This document shows positions 45,007 through 53,578 of a stretch of 64,000 nucleotides of DNA, piece after piece (the stretch's first letter is position 1; every line of letters starts with the position of its first letter). Origin of the DNA: Streptomyces thermodiastaticus (GTDB taxonomy: Bacteria > Actinomycetota > Actinomycetes > Streptomycetales > Streptomycetaceae); NCBI RefSeq assembly GCF_014656135.1, contig NZ_BNBV01000004.1, positions 1-64,000 on the forward strand, in the 5' to 3' direction. The translations under genes and the position numbers were made by a program. Under the pieces are notes generated by a model, which saw only the letters and a program-made list of their open reading frames with translations, did no database searches and had not been told where the DNA came from.

Positions 45007-47172
45007 TTGAGTCGTGAAACTGACACTCCGTCCTCCGGGCCCAGCGGGCGTGGAGGAGCCGCCTACCCGTCGGGGACCCCGCCCTACGGTGTCCCGGCGG
45101 GGTCCGGCGACGGCGCGGGCGCGGGCAGCGGTGCCGCGCAGCCGGAGGAACGCAAGACCGAGACCACGCTGACGACCCGCGTCAAGATCAACATTCCTGG
45201 GTCGCGGCCGATTCCGCCGGTGGTCGTGCGCAAACCCGTCGCCGGGGCCGGCGGCGACACGGACGGCGCCGGCGGGGCCTTGCGGGGCGAGAGGGCCGAC
45301 GCGGACAAGGCGTCCGGCGCGGGCAGGGCGGCGCACGAGCGGGCCGGCTCCGCGGACGCCGGCGCCCAGGGCACGGCGGACCACACCGGTGCCACGCGCA
45401 CGCCCGGCGGCCAGGGCGGCGGGCGTGCCGGGCAGGGCGACGCCGAACCGGCGAGCCGTCCGGCGGAGAAGACGACCAGCGACTGGTTCCAGCCCCGCAA
45501 GCCCCCGGTCAAGAAGAGCGGTCAGGGCGGTGCCGGCGCGTCCGGCGGCGCGCCGGGCGAGCCCGCCGCGGGCCCGGCCGCGACCGGCGGTCCCGCGGGC
45601 GGCGACACGGCCGCACCGGGCGCCGGCCGGCACCCCGGCTTCGGCGGCCATCCCGGCGGCGTCGTCGGCTCCATGAACGTGCCCGGAGCCGCCCGCACCG
45701 GCGGCAAGGGCAGCGGGCTGCCCGGCGCCACCGGCGGCCCCGTCGCCCCCGGCCACGGCGGCGGCACCGGCTCCTTCGACGTGACCGAGGCCCTGGCCGG
45801 CTCCCGTCCCGGCGGCAGCGGCGAGCCGCGTCAGGACGACCCGCCGTATGCCTCCGGCACCGGCCCGGACGGGGCACGTGACCACACCCTCGGCGGCAGC
45901 GAGCGGCCGGGCGGCGGCCCGCAGGGACCCGCCGGGCCCACCGGCGGCCCGGTCACCGGTGACGGCGCGTTCGCCTCCCCGGGCGCCCCGGGGGCTCCGG
46001 CCGGTGCGCACGCCCCGCGCCCCGGCGGCGGGCTCAGCGACGACACCGCGGTCCTCACCCCGCAGCGGCCGGCCCCCGCGCCCGGCGGCGCGGCGACCGC
46101 CCCCCGGCCGCAGAACGTCTCCGGTGACACCGTCACCAGCGGCATCCCCGTCATCCAGCCCGGCGGGAAGCCGCCGGCGGCGACACCCCCGCAGCCCTCC
46201 TCCGCGCAGTCCGGCACGCCGGCCAAGAAGAAGGGCCGCAGCAAGCTGGTGCTGCTCGGCGGCGGCGTGGTCGTCGTGGCCGCCGTCGCCTACGGCGCCG
46301 GGCTGCTGATGAACCACTCCGACGTGCCCAAGGGCACCACCGTGCTGGGCGTCGACATCGGCGGCGGCACGCGCGACGACGCGGTGAAGAAGCTGGACGA
46401 GGCCTTCGGCAAGCGGGTCGACGAGCCGATGAAGCTGTCCGTGGACGGCAAGACCGTGACCCTGACCCCGGATCAGGCCGGGCTGCAGTTCGACACCCAG
46501 GCCACGGCCAGTGCAGCCGCCACCAGCGACTACAACCCCGTCTCGGTGATCGGCTCCCTGTTCGGCAACCACCGGGTGGTCGAACCGCGGATCCCCGTCG
46601 ACCAGGAGAAGCTGCGGGCCGCCCTGCGCAACGTCGCGGGCGACGCCGGGACGGCGTCCGACGGCACCATCAGGTTCGAGCCGGGCAAGGCCGTGCCCGT
46701 GTACGGCAAGACGGGCAAGGGCATCGACCCGGAGCGCTCGGTGCAGGCGATCGAGGAGGCGTACCGCACCCAGGTGGCCACCGGCACCCCCGCCACCGTC
46801 CAGGTGCCCACCACCACGCGCCGGCCGACGGTCCCCGACGCCGAGGTCGACCGGATGATGAAGGAGTTCGCCGAGCCGGCGATGTCCGACAAGGTCACCG
46901 TCATGACCGATCCGGCGCACTCCGTGGTGTTCAGCCCCGAGAAGTCGCTGTGGAAGTTCCTGCGGGTCAAGGCGGTGAACGGCAAGCTGGTGGACTCCTA
47001 CGACGAGACGGTGCTCAAGCAGCTGTACGGCGGCACCTTCGACGGCGTCCTGATCACCCGTGGCACGGGCCAGAAGACACCCGTCACCGTCCAGGACGTC
47101 ATCAGCGCCATGCGCCCGGCCCTGATGAGCAAGACCGACCGGGTCGCCGTCATCGACACGAACCCCAGCTGA
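45007..47172 (+). CDS. VanW-like / peptidoglycan-binding membrane protein with long disordered tail
   Basis: The 721-residue protein begins at TTG 45007. Residues 1-405 are Gly/Pro/Ala-rich and disordered, with a conserved island TTLTTRVKINIPGSRPIPPVV at about 54-74. A single membrane helix follows at about 416-438 (LVLLGGGVVVVAAVAYGAGLL). Outside the cell lie one or two YoaR/VanW-type peptidoglycan-binding domains (VLGVDIGGGTRDDAVKKLDE, VTLTPDQAGLQFD, TTRRPTVPDAEVDRMMKEFA). It probably contacts the wall with its C-terminus and a cytosolic partner with its tail. No VanW catalytic domain follows. Confidence 0.75.
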   Translation: MSRETDTPSSGPSGRGGAAYPSGTPPYGVPAGSGDGAGAGSGAAQPEERKTETTLTTRVKINIPGSRPIPPVVVRKPVAGAGGDTDGAGGALRGERADADKASGAGRAAHERAGSADAGAQGTADHTGATRTPGGQGGGRAGQGDAEPASRPAEKTTSDWFQPRKPPVKKSGQGGAGASGGAPGEPAAGPAATGGPAGGDTAAPGAGRHPGFGGHPGGVVGSMNVPGAARTGGKGSGLPGATGGPVAPGHGGGTGSFDVTEALAGSRPGGSGEPRQDDPPYASGTGPDGARDHTLGGSERPGGGPQGPAGPTGGPVTGDGAFASPGAPGAPAGAHAPRPGGGLSDDTAVLTPQRPAPAPGGAATAPRPQNVSGDTVTSGIPVIQPGGKPPAATPPQPSSAQSGTPAKKKGRSKLVLLGGGVVVVAAVAYGAGLLMNHSDVPKGTTVLGVDIGGGTRDDAVKKLDEAFGKRVDEPMKLSVDGKTVTLTPDQAGLQFDTQATASAAATSDYNPVSVIGSLFGNHRVVEPRIPVDQEKLRAALRNVAGDAGTASDGTIRFEPGKAVPVYGKTGKGIDPERSVQAIEEAYRTQVATGTPATVQVPTTTRRPTVPDAEVDRMMKEFAEPAMSDKVTVMTDPAHSVVFSPEKSLWKFLRVKAVNGKLVDSYDETVLKQLYGGTFDGVLITRGTGQKTPVTVQDVISAMRPALMSKTDRVAVIDTNPS

Positions 47173-47187
47173 GGCCGTCCGTCACCC

Positions 47188-47215
47188 GTGCCGCATGACA
47201 CCTGTCATGCGGCAC
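47188..47215 (+). terminator. Perfect 13-bp stem-loop after the VanW-like gene
   Basis: GTGCCGCATGACA (47188-47200) pairs exactly with TGTCATGCGGCAC (47203-47215) over a 2-nt loop, so in practice a cruciform-like palindrome. It is 15 bp after the stop. Confidence 0.8.
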
Positions 47216-47219
47216 TCGG

Positions 47220-47242
47220 GACGGACGGCACTGCCGTCCGTC
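47220..47242. promoter_or_regulatory. Second palindrome upstream of the exporter operon
   Basis: GACGGACGGC (47220-47229) pairs with GCCGTCCGTC (47233-47242). It lies 4 bp after the terminator and 25 bp before the exporter ATPase start, so it overlaps the presumed promoter or leader and may be an operator, for instance for the NarL-type regulator of the same operon. Confidence 0.45.
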
Positions 47243-47267
47243 AAGGCCCGGCGGACAGTATGGGGCC

Positions 47268-48227
47268 ATGACAACGGCAGTCACGACGACAGGGACGCAT
47301 CCGCCCACCACCGCGCACGCCGCCGCGGGCGCGGTGGTGGCGTTCGAGAGGGTGACCAAGGCCTACGGGGCAGTGAGAGCGGTGGACGACCTCAGTCTCG
47401 TCCTGCACCCGGGCGAGACCGTGGCGCTGCTCGGGCCGAACGGGGCGGGCAAGTCGACCACCCTCGACCTGCTGCTCGGGCTCAAGCGCCCCGACAGCGG
47501 AACGGTCACCCTCTTCGGCACCGCTCCGCGCGAGGCGATCGTGGCCGGCCGGGTCGGCGCCATGCTGCAGAGCGGCGGCCTGATGGAGGGCGTCACCGTC
47601 GCCGAACTGGTGCGGCTCGCCTGCGACCTGCACCCACGGCGATATCCGGTGGAGGAGGTGCTGACCCGGGCCGGGCTGACCGGGATCGCGGACCGCAAGG
47701 TCGACAAGCTCTCCGGCGGCCAGGCGCAGCGGGTGCGGTTCGCGCTGGCCACCGCGGGCGACAGCGACCTGATCGTCCTGGACGAGCCGACCACCGGCAT
47801 GGACGTGACCACCCGCCAGGCGTTCTGGTCCACCGTGCGCGAACAGGCCGGCCAGGGCCGCACGGTGCTGTTCGCCACCCACTACCTGGAAGAGGCCGAC
47901 GCCGTGGCCGACCGGGTGCTGGTGCTGCACCGGGGCAGGCTGCTGGCCGACGGCACCGCCGCCGAGATCAAGGCCAAGGCCGGCGCCCGCCGTATCCGCT
48001 TCGACCTGGACGGCGGCATCGACGAGGCCGCCCTGCGCGGGCTGCCGTTCCTCACCGCGCTCGACATCAGCGGACGGACCGTGCGCATCCAGTCGTCCGA
48101 CGCCGACGCCACCGTGTACGCCCTGTACCGGCTCGGCGTCCACCCCCGCAATCTCGAAGTCGCCGGGCTCGGACTGGAGCAGGCGTTCGTCGCCATCACC
48201 GAGGCGGAGGAGGCCCGGCAGCCGTGA
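47268..48227 (+). CDS. ABC-2 exporter ATP-binding protein
   Basis: The 319-residue ATPase has Walker A GPNGAGKST (about residues 57-65), the Q-loop MLQSGGLMEG and the signature LSGGQAQRVRFAL. Walker B IVLDEPTTGMD and H-loop ATHYLEEAD follow. The C-terminal 90 residues belong to drug-export (DrrA-like) subunits. It drives export with the permease encoded next. A 4-base overlap (GTGA) couples the two. Confidence 0.92.
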   Translation: MTTAVTTTGTHPPTTAHAAAGAVVAFERVTKAYGAVRAVDDLSLVLHPGETVALLGPNGAGKSTTLDLLLGLKRPDSGTVTLFGTAPREAIVAGRVGAMLQSGGLMEGVTVAELVRLACDLHPRRYPVEEVLTRAGLTGIADRKVDKLSGGQAQRVRFALATAGDSDLIVLDEPTTGMDVTTRQAFWSTVREQAGQGRTVLFATHYLEEADAVADRVLVLHRGRLLADGTAAEIKAKAGARRIRFDLDGGIDEAALRGLPFLTALDISGRTVRIQSSDADATVYALYRLGVHPRNLEVAGLGLEQAFVAITEAEEARQP

Positions 48228-48979
48228 GCGTCCTCGCGTCCCGCAGCCTGATCAGACTGGAGCTCGCCCGCACCCTGCGCAACCGCAAGTTCCTGTTCTT
48301 CTCGGTGCTGTATCCGTCCCTGCTGTTCCTGATCGTGGCCGGGCAGTCCGGTGCCGGGGCACAGGTCGACGGCAGCGGTCTGACCGTGCCGACGTACATG
48401 ATGGTGTCCATGGCCTCCTTCGGCGCGCTGACCGCCGTGCTCGTGGGCAACAGCGAACGCATCGCCAAGGAGCGGGAGAACGGCTGGGTGCGCCAGCTGC
48501 GGCTGACCTCGCTGCCGGGCCACGGGTACGTCCTCGGCAAGACCGCGAGCGCCGCCGTGGTGAGCCTGCCGTCCGTCGTCGTGGTGTTCGCGGTGGCCGC
48601 CGCCGTCGAACACGTCCGGCTCGCCGCCTGGCAGTGGCTCGCCCTCACCGGCGTGATCTGGGCCGGCAGCCTGGTGTTCGCCGCGCTCGGGGTCGCCATC
48701 GGCTACCTCGCCACCGGGGACGCCGTCCGCCCGGTCACGATGCTCGTCTACTTCGGCCTGTCGCTGCTCGGCGGCCTGTGGATGCCCGCCACCACCTTCC
48801 CGCGGTGGCTGCGGACCGTCGCCTCGTGGCTGCCGACGCACGCCTACGCTGCTCTCGGACAGGCCATCGAGCAGAGCCGGGCCCCGCAGGCGAAGGACGT
48901 CGTGCTCCTCGTCGTCTTCTTCGCCGTGTTCACGGGCGGCGCGGCCTGGCTGTACCGAAAGGACACGCTGAAGGCGTGA
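48224..48979 (+). CDS. ABC-2 type permease
   Basis: The 251-residue membrane protein from GTG 48224 has six hydrophobic helices: FLFFSVLYPSLLFLIVAG, YMMVSMASFGALTAVLVG, ASAAVVSLPSVVVVFAVAAA, WLALTGVIWAGSLVFAALGV, VTMLVYFGLSLLGGLWMP and VVLLVVFFAVFTGGAAWL. The RLTSLPGHGYVLGK cytosolic motif is typical. The substrate is unknown, perhaps an antimicrobial or lipid. The stop overlaps the kinase start. Confidence 0.9.
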   Translation: MSVLASRSLIRLELARTLRNRKFLFFSVLYPSLLFLIVAGQSGAGAQVDGSGLTVPTYMMVSMASFGALTAVLVGNSERIAKERENGWVRQLRLTSLPGHGYVLGKTASAAVVSLPSVVVVFAVAAAVEHVRLAAWQWLALTGVIWAGSLVFAALGVAIGYLATGDAVRPVTMLVYFGLSLLGGLWMPATTFPRWLRTVASWLPTHAYAALGQAIEQSRAPQAKDVVLLVVFFAVFTGGAAWLYRKDTLKA

Positions 48980-50169
48980 GCGTGACGACGCACGACGCGC
49001 AGCCCCACGAGGAGACCGGCCCCGAGCGGCAGGTGCCCGTGGGGCGGCCGCCGCGCACCCGGGCCGACGTCCGGCGCAAGCTGGTGTGGATCCTGCCCTG
49101 GCTGGTCTTCCTCGGCTCGCCGGTGAACGACCTGGGGTCCGGCCGCCACACGGCCGCCGGGACGGCCGCCGGCTGGGCAGGGCTGGCGTGCTTCACCGCC
49201 ACCTATCTCGCACTGGTCTACCGGAACATGGGCCGCCCGTTCCCCGGGCCGGTGGTCGCCTGCTGCGTCACCGTGCTCGGCGCGCTGGCCGTCGTGCTCA
49301 ACCTGACCCTGGGAACGGCGTGGATCGGCCTGTTCGTCTACGTCTCCGTCGCCTGCGGCGCCACCTTCCCCGCGAGGACCGCGTACTGGACGATCCCGCT
49401 GACCACCGCGGCGATGGCGGCCACCGGGCTCTCCAACGGCGACAAGGACGTCGTGTCCTACATGCTGCTGGTGGTGCTGCTCGTCGGCTTCGCCATGACC
49501 GGCGTGCGGCAGCTGGTGCGCACCACGATCGAGCTGCGCGAGGCCCGCGCCACCGTCGCCCAGCTCGCCGCCAACGAGGAACGCCTGCGCCTGGCCCGCG
49601 ACCTGCACGACCTGCTCGGCCACTCGCTGTCCCTGATCACGCTCAAGAGCGAGCTGGCCGGCCGCATGCTGCCCGGGCAGCCTGAGAAGGCGGCCCAGCA
49701 GGTCGCCGACATCGAACGGGTCAGCCGCCAGGCCCTCGTCGACGTGCGCGAGGCCGTGACCGGCTTCCGGCGGCCCCGGCTCGGCGCGGAACTCGCCGGC
49801 GCCCGGCTCGCCCTGACCACCGCCGGGGTCCATGCCGACCTGCCCGACCAGCTGCCGCTCGACGGGGTGCCCGAGGAGAAGGAGTCCGCGCTCGCCTGGG
49901 CGCTGCGCGAGGCCGTCACCAACATCATCCGGCACAGCGGCGCCGACCGCTGCACCGTCGAGGTGCTGCGCCGGCAGACCCTCGACGGCCCCCTGCTCGA
50001 ACTGAGCGTGACGGACAACGGCTCGGGCGGCTCCGGCAGGGGCCCCGGCAACGGCCTGACCGGTCTGCAAGAACGCCTGCGCACGGCCGGCGGCGTGCTG
50101 GAGGCGGGCCGCGTCGAACGCGGATTCCGGCTGGTCGCCCGCGTACCGCTGGGCCCGGCGGGGACGTAG
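48976..50169 (+). CDS. Sensor histidine kinase (DesK/NarX-like, HisKA_3)
   Basis: The 397-residue kinase starts at GTG 48976. Residues 35-180 form four to five membrane helices without a clear extracellular domain, as in DesK-type intramembrane sensors. The dimerisation helix has the phospho-accepting histidine in ARDLHDLLGHSLSLI (about residue 213). The catalytic domain shows REAVTNIIRHSGA (N-box), VTDNGSGG and GNGLTGLQERL. It probably senses membrane stress or a drug handled by the exporter and signals to the next gene product. Confidence 0.92.
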   Translation: MSVTTHDAQPHEETGPERQVPVGRPPRTRADVRRKLVWILPWLVFLGSPVNDLGSGRHTAAGTAAGWAGLACFTATYLALVYRNMGRPFPGPVVACCVTVLGALAVVLNLTLGTAWIGLFVYVSVACGATFPARTAYWTIPLTTAAMAATGLSNGDKDVVSYMLLVVLLVGFAMTGVRQLVRTTIELREARATVAQLAANEERLRLARDLHDLLGHSLSLITLKSELAGRMLPGQPEKAAQQVADIERVSRQALVDVREAVTGFRRPRLGAELAGARLALTTAGVHADLPDQLPLDGVPEEKESALAWALREAVTNIIRHSGADRCTVEVLRRQTLDGPLLELSVTDNGSGGSGRGPGNGLTGLQERLRTAGGVLEAGRVERGFRLVARVPLGPAGT

Positions 50170-50179
50170 GATCCCCGGC

Positions 50180-50794
50180 ATGAGCAGCACGATCAAGGTC
50201 CTCCTCGCCGAGGACCAGTCGATGGTCCGTGAGGCGCTGGCCGCCCTGCTCGGGCTGGAGGAGGACATCGAGGTCGTCGCCCAGGTGGCGCGCGGCGACG
50301 AGGTGCTCCAGGCCGCCCGTGCCCACGACGTCGACGTGGCCCTGCTCGACATCGAGATGCCCGGCTGCACCGGGATCGAGGCGGCCGCCCGGCTGCACCG
50401 GGAGCTGCCCGCGGTCAAGCTGGTCGTGCTGACCACCTTCGGACGCCCCGGCTATCTGCGCAGCGCCATGGAGGCCGGCGCCGACGCGTTCCTGGTCAAG
50501 GACGCGCCCGCGGCGCAGCTCGCCGAGGCGGTGCGCAAGGTGCTGGCCGGTGAACGCGTCATCGACCCCACGCTCGCCGCGGCCGCCCTCGCCGAGGGCG
50601 CCAACCCGCTCACCGAACGCGAACGCCAGGTGCTGCGCGCCGCCGCCGACGGCCGCACCAACGCCGAACTCGCCGAGGCCCTGCACCTGTCCCGGGGCAC
50701 CGTCCGCAACTACCTGTCCACGGCGATCCAGAAGCTCGCGGTGCGCAACCGGACGGAGGCGGTGCGCATCGCCCGGGAGAAGGGCTGGCTGTAG
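50180..50794 (+). CDS. NarL/LuxR-type response regulator
   Basis: The 204-residue regulator has an N-terminal receiver domain with acidic pair and phospho-acceptor in VALLDIEMPG (about D57), the conserved Thr in VLTTFGRPGYLRSAM and the Lys in FLVKDAPA. The LuxR-type helix-turn-helix is LTERERQVLRAAADGRTNAE and onward. It ends RIAREKGWL. It is the last gene of the exporter operon and probably controls it. Confidence 0.93.
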   Translation: MSSTIKVLLAEDQSMVREALAALLGLEEDIEVVAQVARGDEVLQAARAHDVDVALLDIEMPGCTGIEAAARLHRELPAVKLVVLTTFGRPGYLRSAMEAGADAFLVKDAPAAQLAEAVRKVLAGERVIDPTLAAAALAEGANPLTERERQVLRAAADGRTNAELAEALHLSRGTVRNYLSTAIQKLAVRNRTEAVRIAREKGWL

Positions 50795-50812
50795 CGGTTC
50801 TCCCGGCCTTGG

Positions 50813-50977
50813 GGCTCAGCGGCTCTTCCGGTCTCCTCCGGTCTACGGGCTCAGCGGCTCTTCCGGTCTCCTCCGGTCCACGGGCTCAGCGGCTCTTCCG
50901 GTCTCCTCCGGTCCACGGGCTCAGCGGATCTTCCGGTCTCCTCCGGTCCACGGGCTCAGCGGATCTTCCGGCATCCG
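50813..50977. repeat. 35-bp tandem repeat, four full copies and one partial
   Basis: Units start at 50813, 50848, 50883 and 50918; a shortened unit is at 50953-50977. The unit begins GGCTCAGCGGCTCTTCCGGT and contains TCTCCTCCGGT twice over in degenerate form. Copies differ at one or two bases only, so the array is young. It fills almost the whole gap between two convergent genes and ends 3 bp before the next stop codon. Confidence 0.85.
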
Positions 50978-50980
50978 GGC

Positions 50981-51844
50981 TCAGTTGAGCATCGCGCGGG
51001 CCGCCACCGCCTGCCCGCGTACCCGCTGGGCCGTCGGCTCGTCGACCGCCGCGACGACGTCCGCGTACGCCTCCAACTCCCGTGCCCCGCCGATGAAGTC
51101 ACCGCGCCGCACCAGCAGCTGGGCGCGTTCGTAGCGCAGCCGCGCCGGATGCGACGGGAGCAGCAGCGACAGCTCCACCGCCCACAGCGCCACGTCCGAC
51201 CGCTCGGGCCGCGCCGCCGCCCACGCCCGGATGTTGTTCAGGATCCGCAGCACCACGTCCAGCGGCGCCGCCGGTGTCAGCATCGACGGGTGCAGCGGCG
51301 CCCCCGTCGCCCCGGCCACCAGCAGTTCGGCGTCCGCCCCGGTCAGCACCCGGCCCCCGTCGAACGGGTCGGCCAGCACCTGCTCCTCGGGCGCGCCGAA
51401 CCCGACCACGAAGTGGCCCGGCAGCGCCACCCCGTACACCGGCGCACCGGCCCGGCGCGCCACCTCCATCCACACCACCGACAGCAGGATCGGCAGTCCG
51501 CGCCGCCGCCTGAGCACCTCGTGCAGCAGCGAGGACTGCAGCCGCTGGTAGTCGGCGCCGCAGCCGCGGAACCCGCAGCGCTCGCCGAGCAGCTCGTGCA
51601 GCGCCCGCGCCCAGGCCCGCGGCCCGCCCGGCCGGTACGGCAGCTGCCCGGCCAGATCGTCCAGCTCCACCTGAACCGCGTCCATCCCGGCCTCGTCCAG
51701 CGTGCCGTCGGCCGCCGCGGCCACCAGCAGGCACAGCGCGGACACGTCAGGCCGCTCGGACCGCGCCTCCTCGGCGAACCGCCGGCGCAGCTCCTCCGAC
51801 CGCTGCGGCGGTGGGGGACAAGGGGCAGGAGAAAGGGGAGTCAT
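50981..51844 (-). CDS. Transglutaminase-like (SirB1 family) protein
   Basis: The 287-residue protein belongs to the SirB1/transglutaminase-like family. It shows the core FRGCGADYQRLQSSLLHEVL, GLPILLSVVWMEVARRAG, VYGVALPGHFVVGFG and DPFDGGRVL, then a TPR-like helical C-terminus (LSLLLPSHPARLRYERAQLL). The family cysteine of active transglutaminases is not in its canonical position; SLLHEVL resembles the inactive SirB1-type. No enzymatic function is established for the family. It lies 20 bp after the GNAT gene and is probably cotranscribed with it. Confidence 0.8.
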   Translation of the reverse strand: MTPLSPAPCPPPPQRSEELRRRFAEEARSERPDVSALCLLVAAAADGTLDEAGMDAVQVELDDLAGQLPYRPGGPRAWARALHELLGERCGFRGCGADYQRLQSSLLHEVLRRRRGLPILLSVVWMEVARRAGAPVYGVALPGHFVVGFGAPEEQVLADPFDGGRVLTGADAELLVAGATGAPLHPSMLTPAAPLDVVLRILNNIRAWAAARPERSDVALWAVELSLLLPSHPARLRYERAQLLVRRGDFIGGARELEAYADVVAAVDEPTAQRVRGQAVAARAMLN

Positions 51845-51864
51845 GCCTGGTTCGTGCCCCTTCG

Positions 51865-52914
51865 TCAGCGGCCCGAACCGGCCGTGTCCTGCTCCGCCGG
51901 CTCCGGCGCGCGGAAGTGGTGGTAGCTGTGGTGCACAGCGAACCCGAGCCCGGCGTACAGCGCCCGCGCCCCGGTGTTGTCACTCTCCGCCTGCAGACAT
52001 CCGGCGAAGGCGCCTTCCTCGAGGGCCCGCCGGGCGAGCGCGGCCATGACGGCGGTGGCCAGCCCGCGCCGCCGCTGCTCGGGGGCCACCTCCACGGCGG
52101 CGAACGTGGCCCACCGTCCGTCCACGGCCACCCGGCCGATCGCGGCGGGCGGCTCCCCGGCCGCCCCGGGCACCGCCGCGAACCACACCGACACCCCCGG
52201 CGCACTCTCCGCGCCGCGCGCGTGCAGGACCTTCTCGGCCACCTCGCCCGCCCCGGTGCGCCCGTAGCGCGCACGCCAGGCGGCGTCGGCCGTGCGGGAC
52301 AGCACGACTCCGGAGCCCTCGGACCGGTCCGCGACCGGCGCCAGCGCCCCGGTCCACAGCTCGACGCTCACCTCACGGGTCCAGCCGCGCTGCTCCAGCT
52401 GCGCGGCGAGCGTCTCCTGGGTGCCCTCCGCGCCCGTCGCGACCTGGATGTACGCGGGCAGACCGCGCTCGCCGTACCAGCGCCGGACGGCGGCCAGCGC
52501 CGCATCCAGCGGAAGGCCGGGGTCGCCGTGCGGCAGCACCGAGTTGGCCCGCCGGGTGAACCCGCCGGCCGCCCGCAGCTCCCACCCGCCGAGCCGCTCG
52601 CACTCCACCGGCGGCCAGGCGCGTGCCGTGACATGGGCGAGTTCCTCCCAGGTCGCGGCCGGGCCGCGCCGGCGGGCAGGGGCGGCGGGCACGACCTTCC
52701 CGGCGACCAGGTCCTTCTCCGCGATCCGGACACTCTCTCCGTTCCGTCGTGTGATCACGAGCACACCGTCGTCCCATGATGTGAGAACACCGACCGTGTC
52801 GGTGAACTTCTCGCCGGTCGCCCCGGGTACGCTCAAGCGCCGGACGGAGACCCGTTTGCCCACGTCAGAAGCGGTGATACGGACCTCGTAGCGTCCTGTA
52901 GCCGCAATTTCCAC
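51865..52914 (-). CDS. GNAT family N-acetyltransferase with N-terminal SH3-like domain
   Basis: The 349-residue protein starts at GTG 52914. Residues 1-75 look like a small beta-barrel (YEVRITASDVGKRVSVRR, TVGVLTSWDDGVLVITRRNG). Residues 90-210 are a degenerate GNAT-like half (AWPPVECERLGGWELRAAGG, TRRANSVLP). Residues 215-340 are a GNAT domain with the acetyl-CoA motif VEVAPEQRRRGLATAVMAAL and ESDNTGARALYAGLGF. The acceptor is unknown. It is divergent from ferredoxin. Confidence 0.85.
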   Translation of the reverse strand: MEIAATGRYEVRITASDVGKRVSVRRLSVPGATGEKFTDTVGVLTSWDDGVLVITRRNGESVRIAEKDLVAGKVVPAAPARRRGPAATWEELAHVTARAWPPVECERLGGWELRAAGGFTRRANSVLPHGDPGLPLDAALAAVRRWYGERGLPAYIQVATGAEGTQETLAAQLEQRGWTREVSVELWTGALAPVADRSEGSGVVLSRTADAAWRARYGRTGAGEVAEKVLHARGAESAPGVSVWFAAVPGAAGEPPAAIGRVAVDGRWATFAAVEVAPEQRRRGLATAVMAALARRALEEGAFAGCLQAESDNTGARALYAGLGFAVHHSYHHFRAPEPAEQDTAGSGR

Positions 52915-53054
52915 AGGTCAGTTCACCCCTCCTGTTCGGATCACACCACGGAACGGAGATACTAGGGGCGGGCATCGACGACGCCGCGCTCCCGCGCGCC
53001 AGGCGGCGGAGCCTGAGGAGGCCCGCCAGCGCCCTATCGAGGAGGAACGACAGC

Positions 53055-53375
53055 GTGACCTACGTCATCGCGCAGCCTTGTGTCGACGTCAAGGACAAGG
53101 CGTGCATCGAGGAGTGCCCGGTCGACTGCATCTACGAGGGCCAGCGGTCCTTGTACATCCACCCGGACGAATGCGTCGACTGCGGAGCCTGCGAGCCGGT
53201 CTGCCCGGTCGAGGCGATTTTCTACGAGGACGACGTGCCGGAGGAGTGGAAGGACTACTACAAGGCCAACGTCGAGTTCTTCGACGAGCTGGGTTCGCCC
53301 GGCGGCGCCAGCAAGCTGGGTCTGATCGAGCGCGACCACCCGTTCGTGGCCGCGCTGCCGCCGCAGAGCGAGTGA
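53055..53375 (+). CDS. fdxA: 7Fe (3Fe-4S/4Fe-4S) ferredoxin
   Basis: A 106-residue electron carrier from GTG 53055 with GAGGAGG upstream. The cysteine motifs are CVDVKDKACIEECPVDC in the first half, where the second ligand of one cluster is replaced as in 7Fe ferredoxins, and CVDCGACEPVCP in the second. The C-terminal EEWKDYYKANVEFFDELGSP is that of the FdxA/FdxC family. It may supply electrons to cytochromes P450 and other reductive enzymes. It is followed by dapC, the same order as in mycobacteria as I recall. Confidence 0.94.
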   Translation: MTYVIAQPCVDVKDKACIEECPVDCIYEGQRSLYIHPDECVDCGACEPVCPVEAIFYEDDVPEEWKDYYKANVEFFDELGSPGGASKLGLIERDHPFVAALPPQSE

Positions 53376-53444
53376 TCACCGGCGGCCCGCCGCCGCGTGC
53401 CGCCACCCCGCTCGGACGATCGCCTGCGGGATGCCCCGCGGGCC

Positions 53445-53493
53445 GGTCCCGTACGGCCTGAGCGCCTCCGGCGTTCGGTCTCCGTACGGGACC
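53445..53493 (+). terminator. Inverted repeat after fdxA
   Basis: GGTCCCGTACGG (53445-53456) is the exact reverse complement of CCGTACGGGACC (53482-53493), with a 25-nt loop, 70 bp after fdxA and 86 bp before dapC. It could be the ferredoxin terminator or an operator for dapC. Confidence 0.5.
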
Positions 53494-53578
53494 GCGGTGG
53501 TGCGTCGCGCCGGGCGTACGCTGGCGTGAGCGCGCCTCTTGGCGCGCACGCGCCGTTCGAGAAAGTGAGCCTGATCCC

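Noticed and set aside
50813..50977. CRISPR-like array
   Set aside because: Units are contiguous tandem repeats without unique spacers and no cas gene is near. The same applies to the 19-bp array at 7546.
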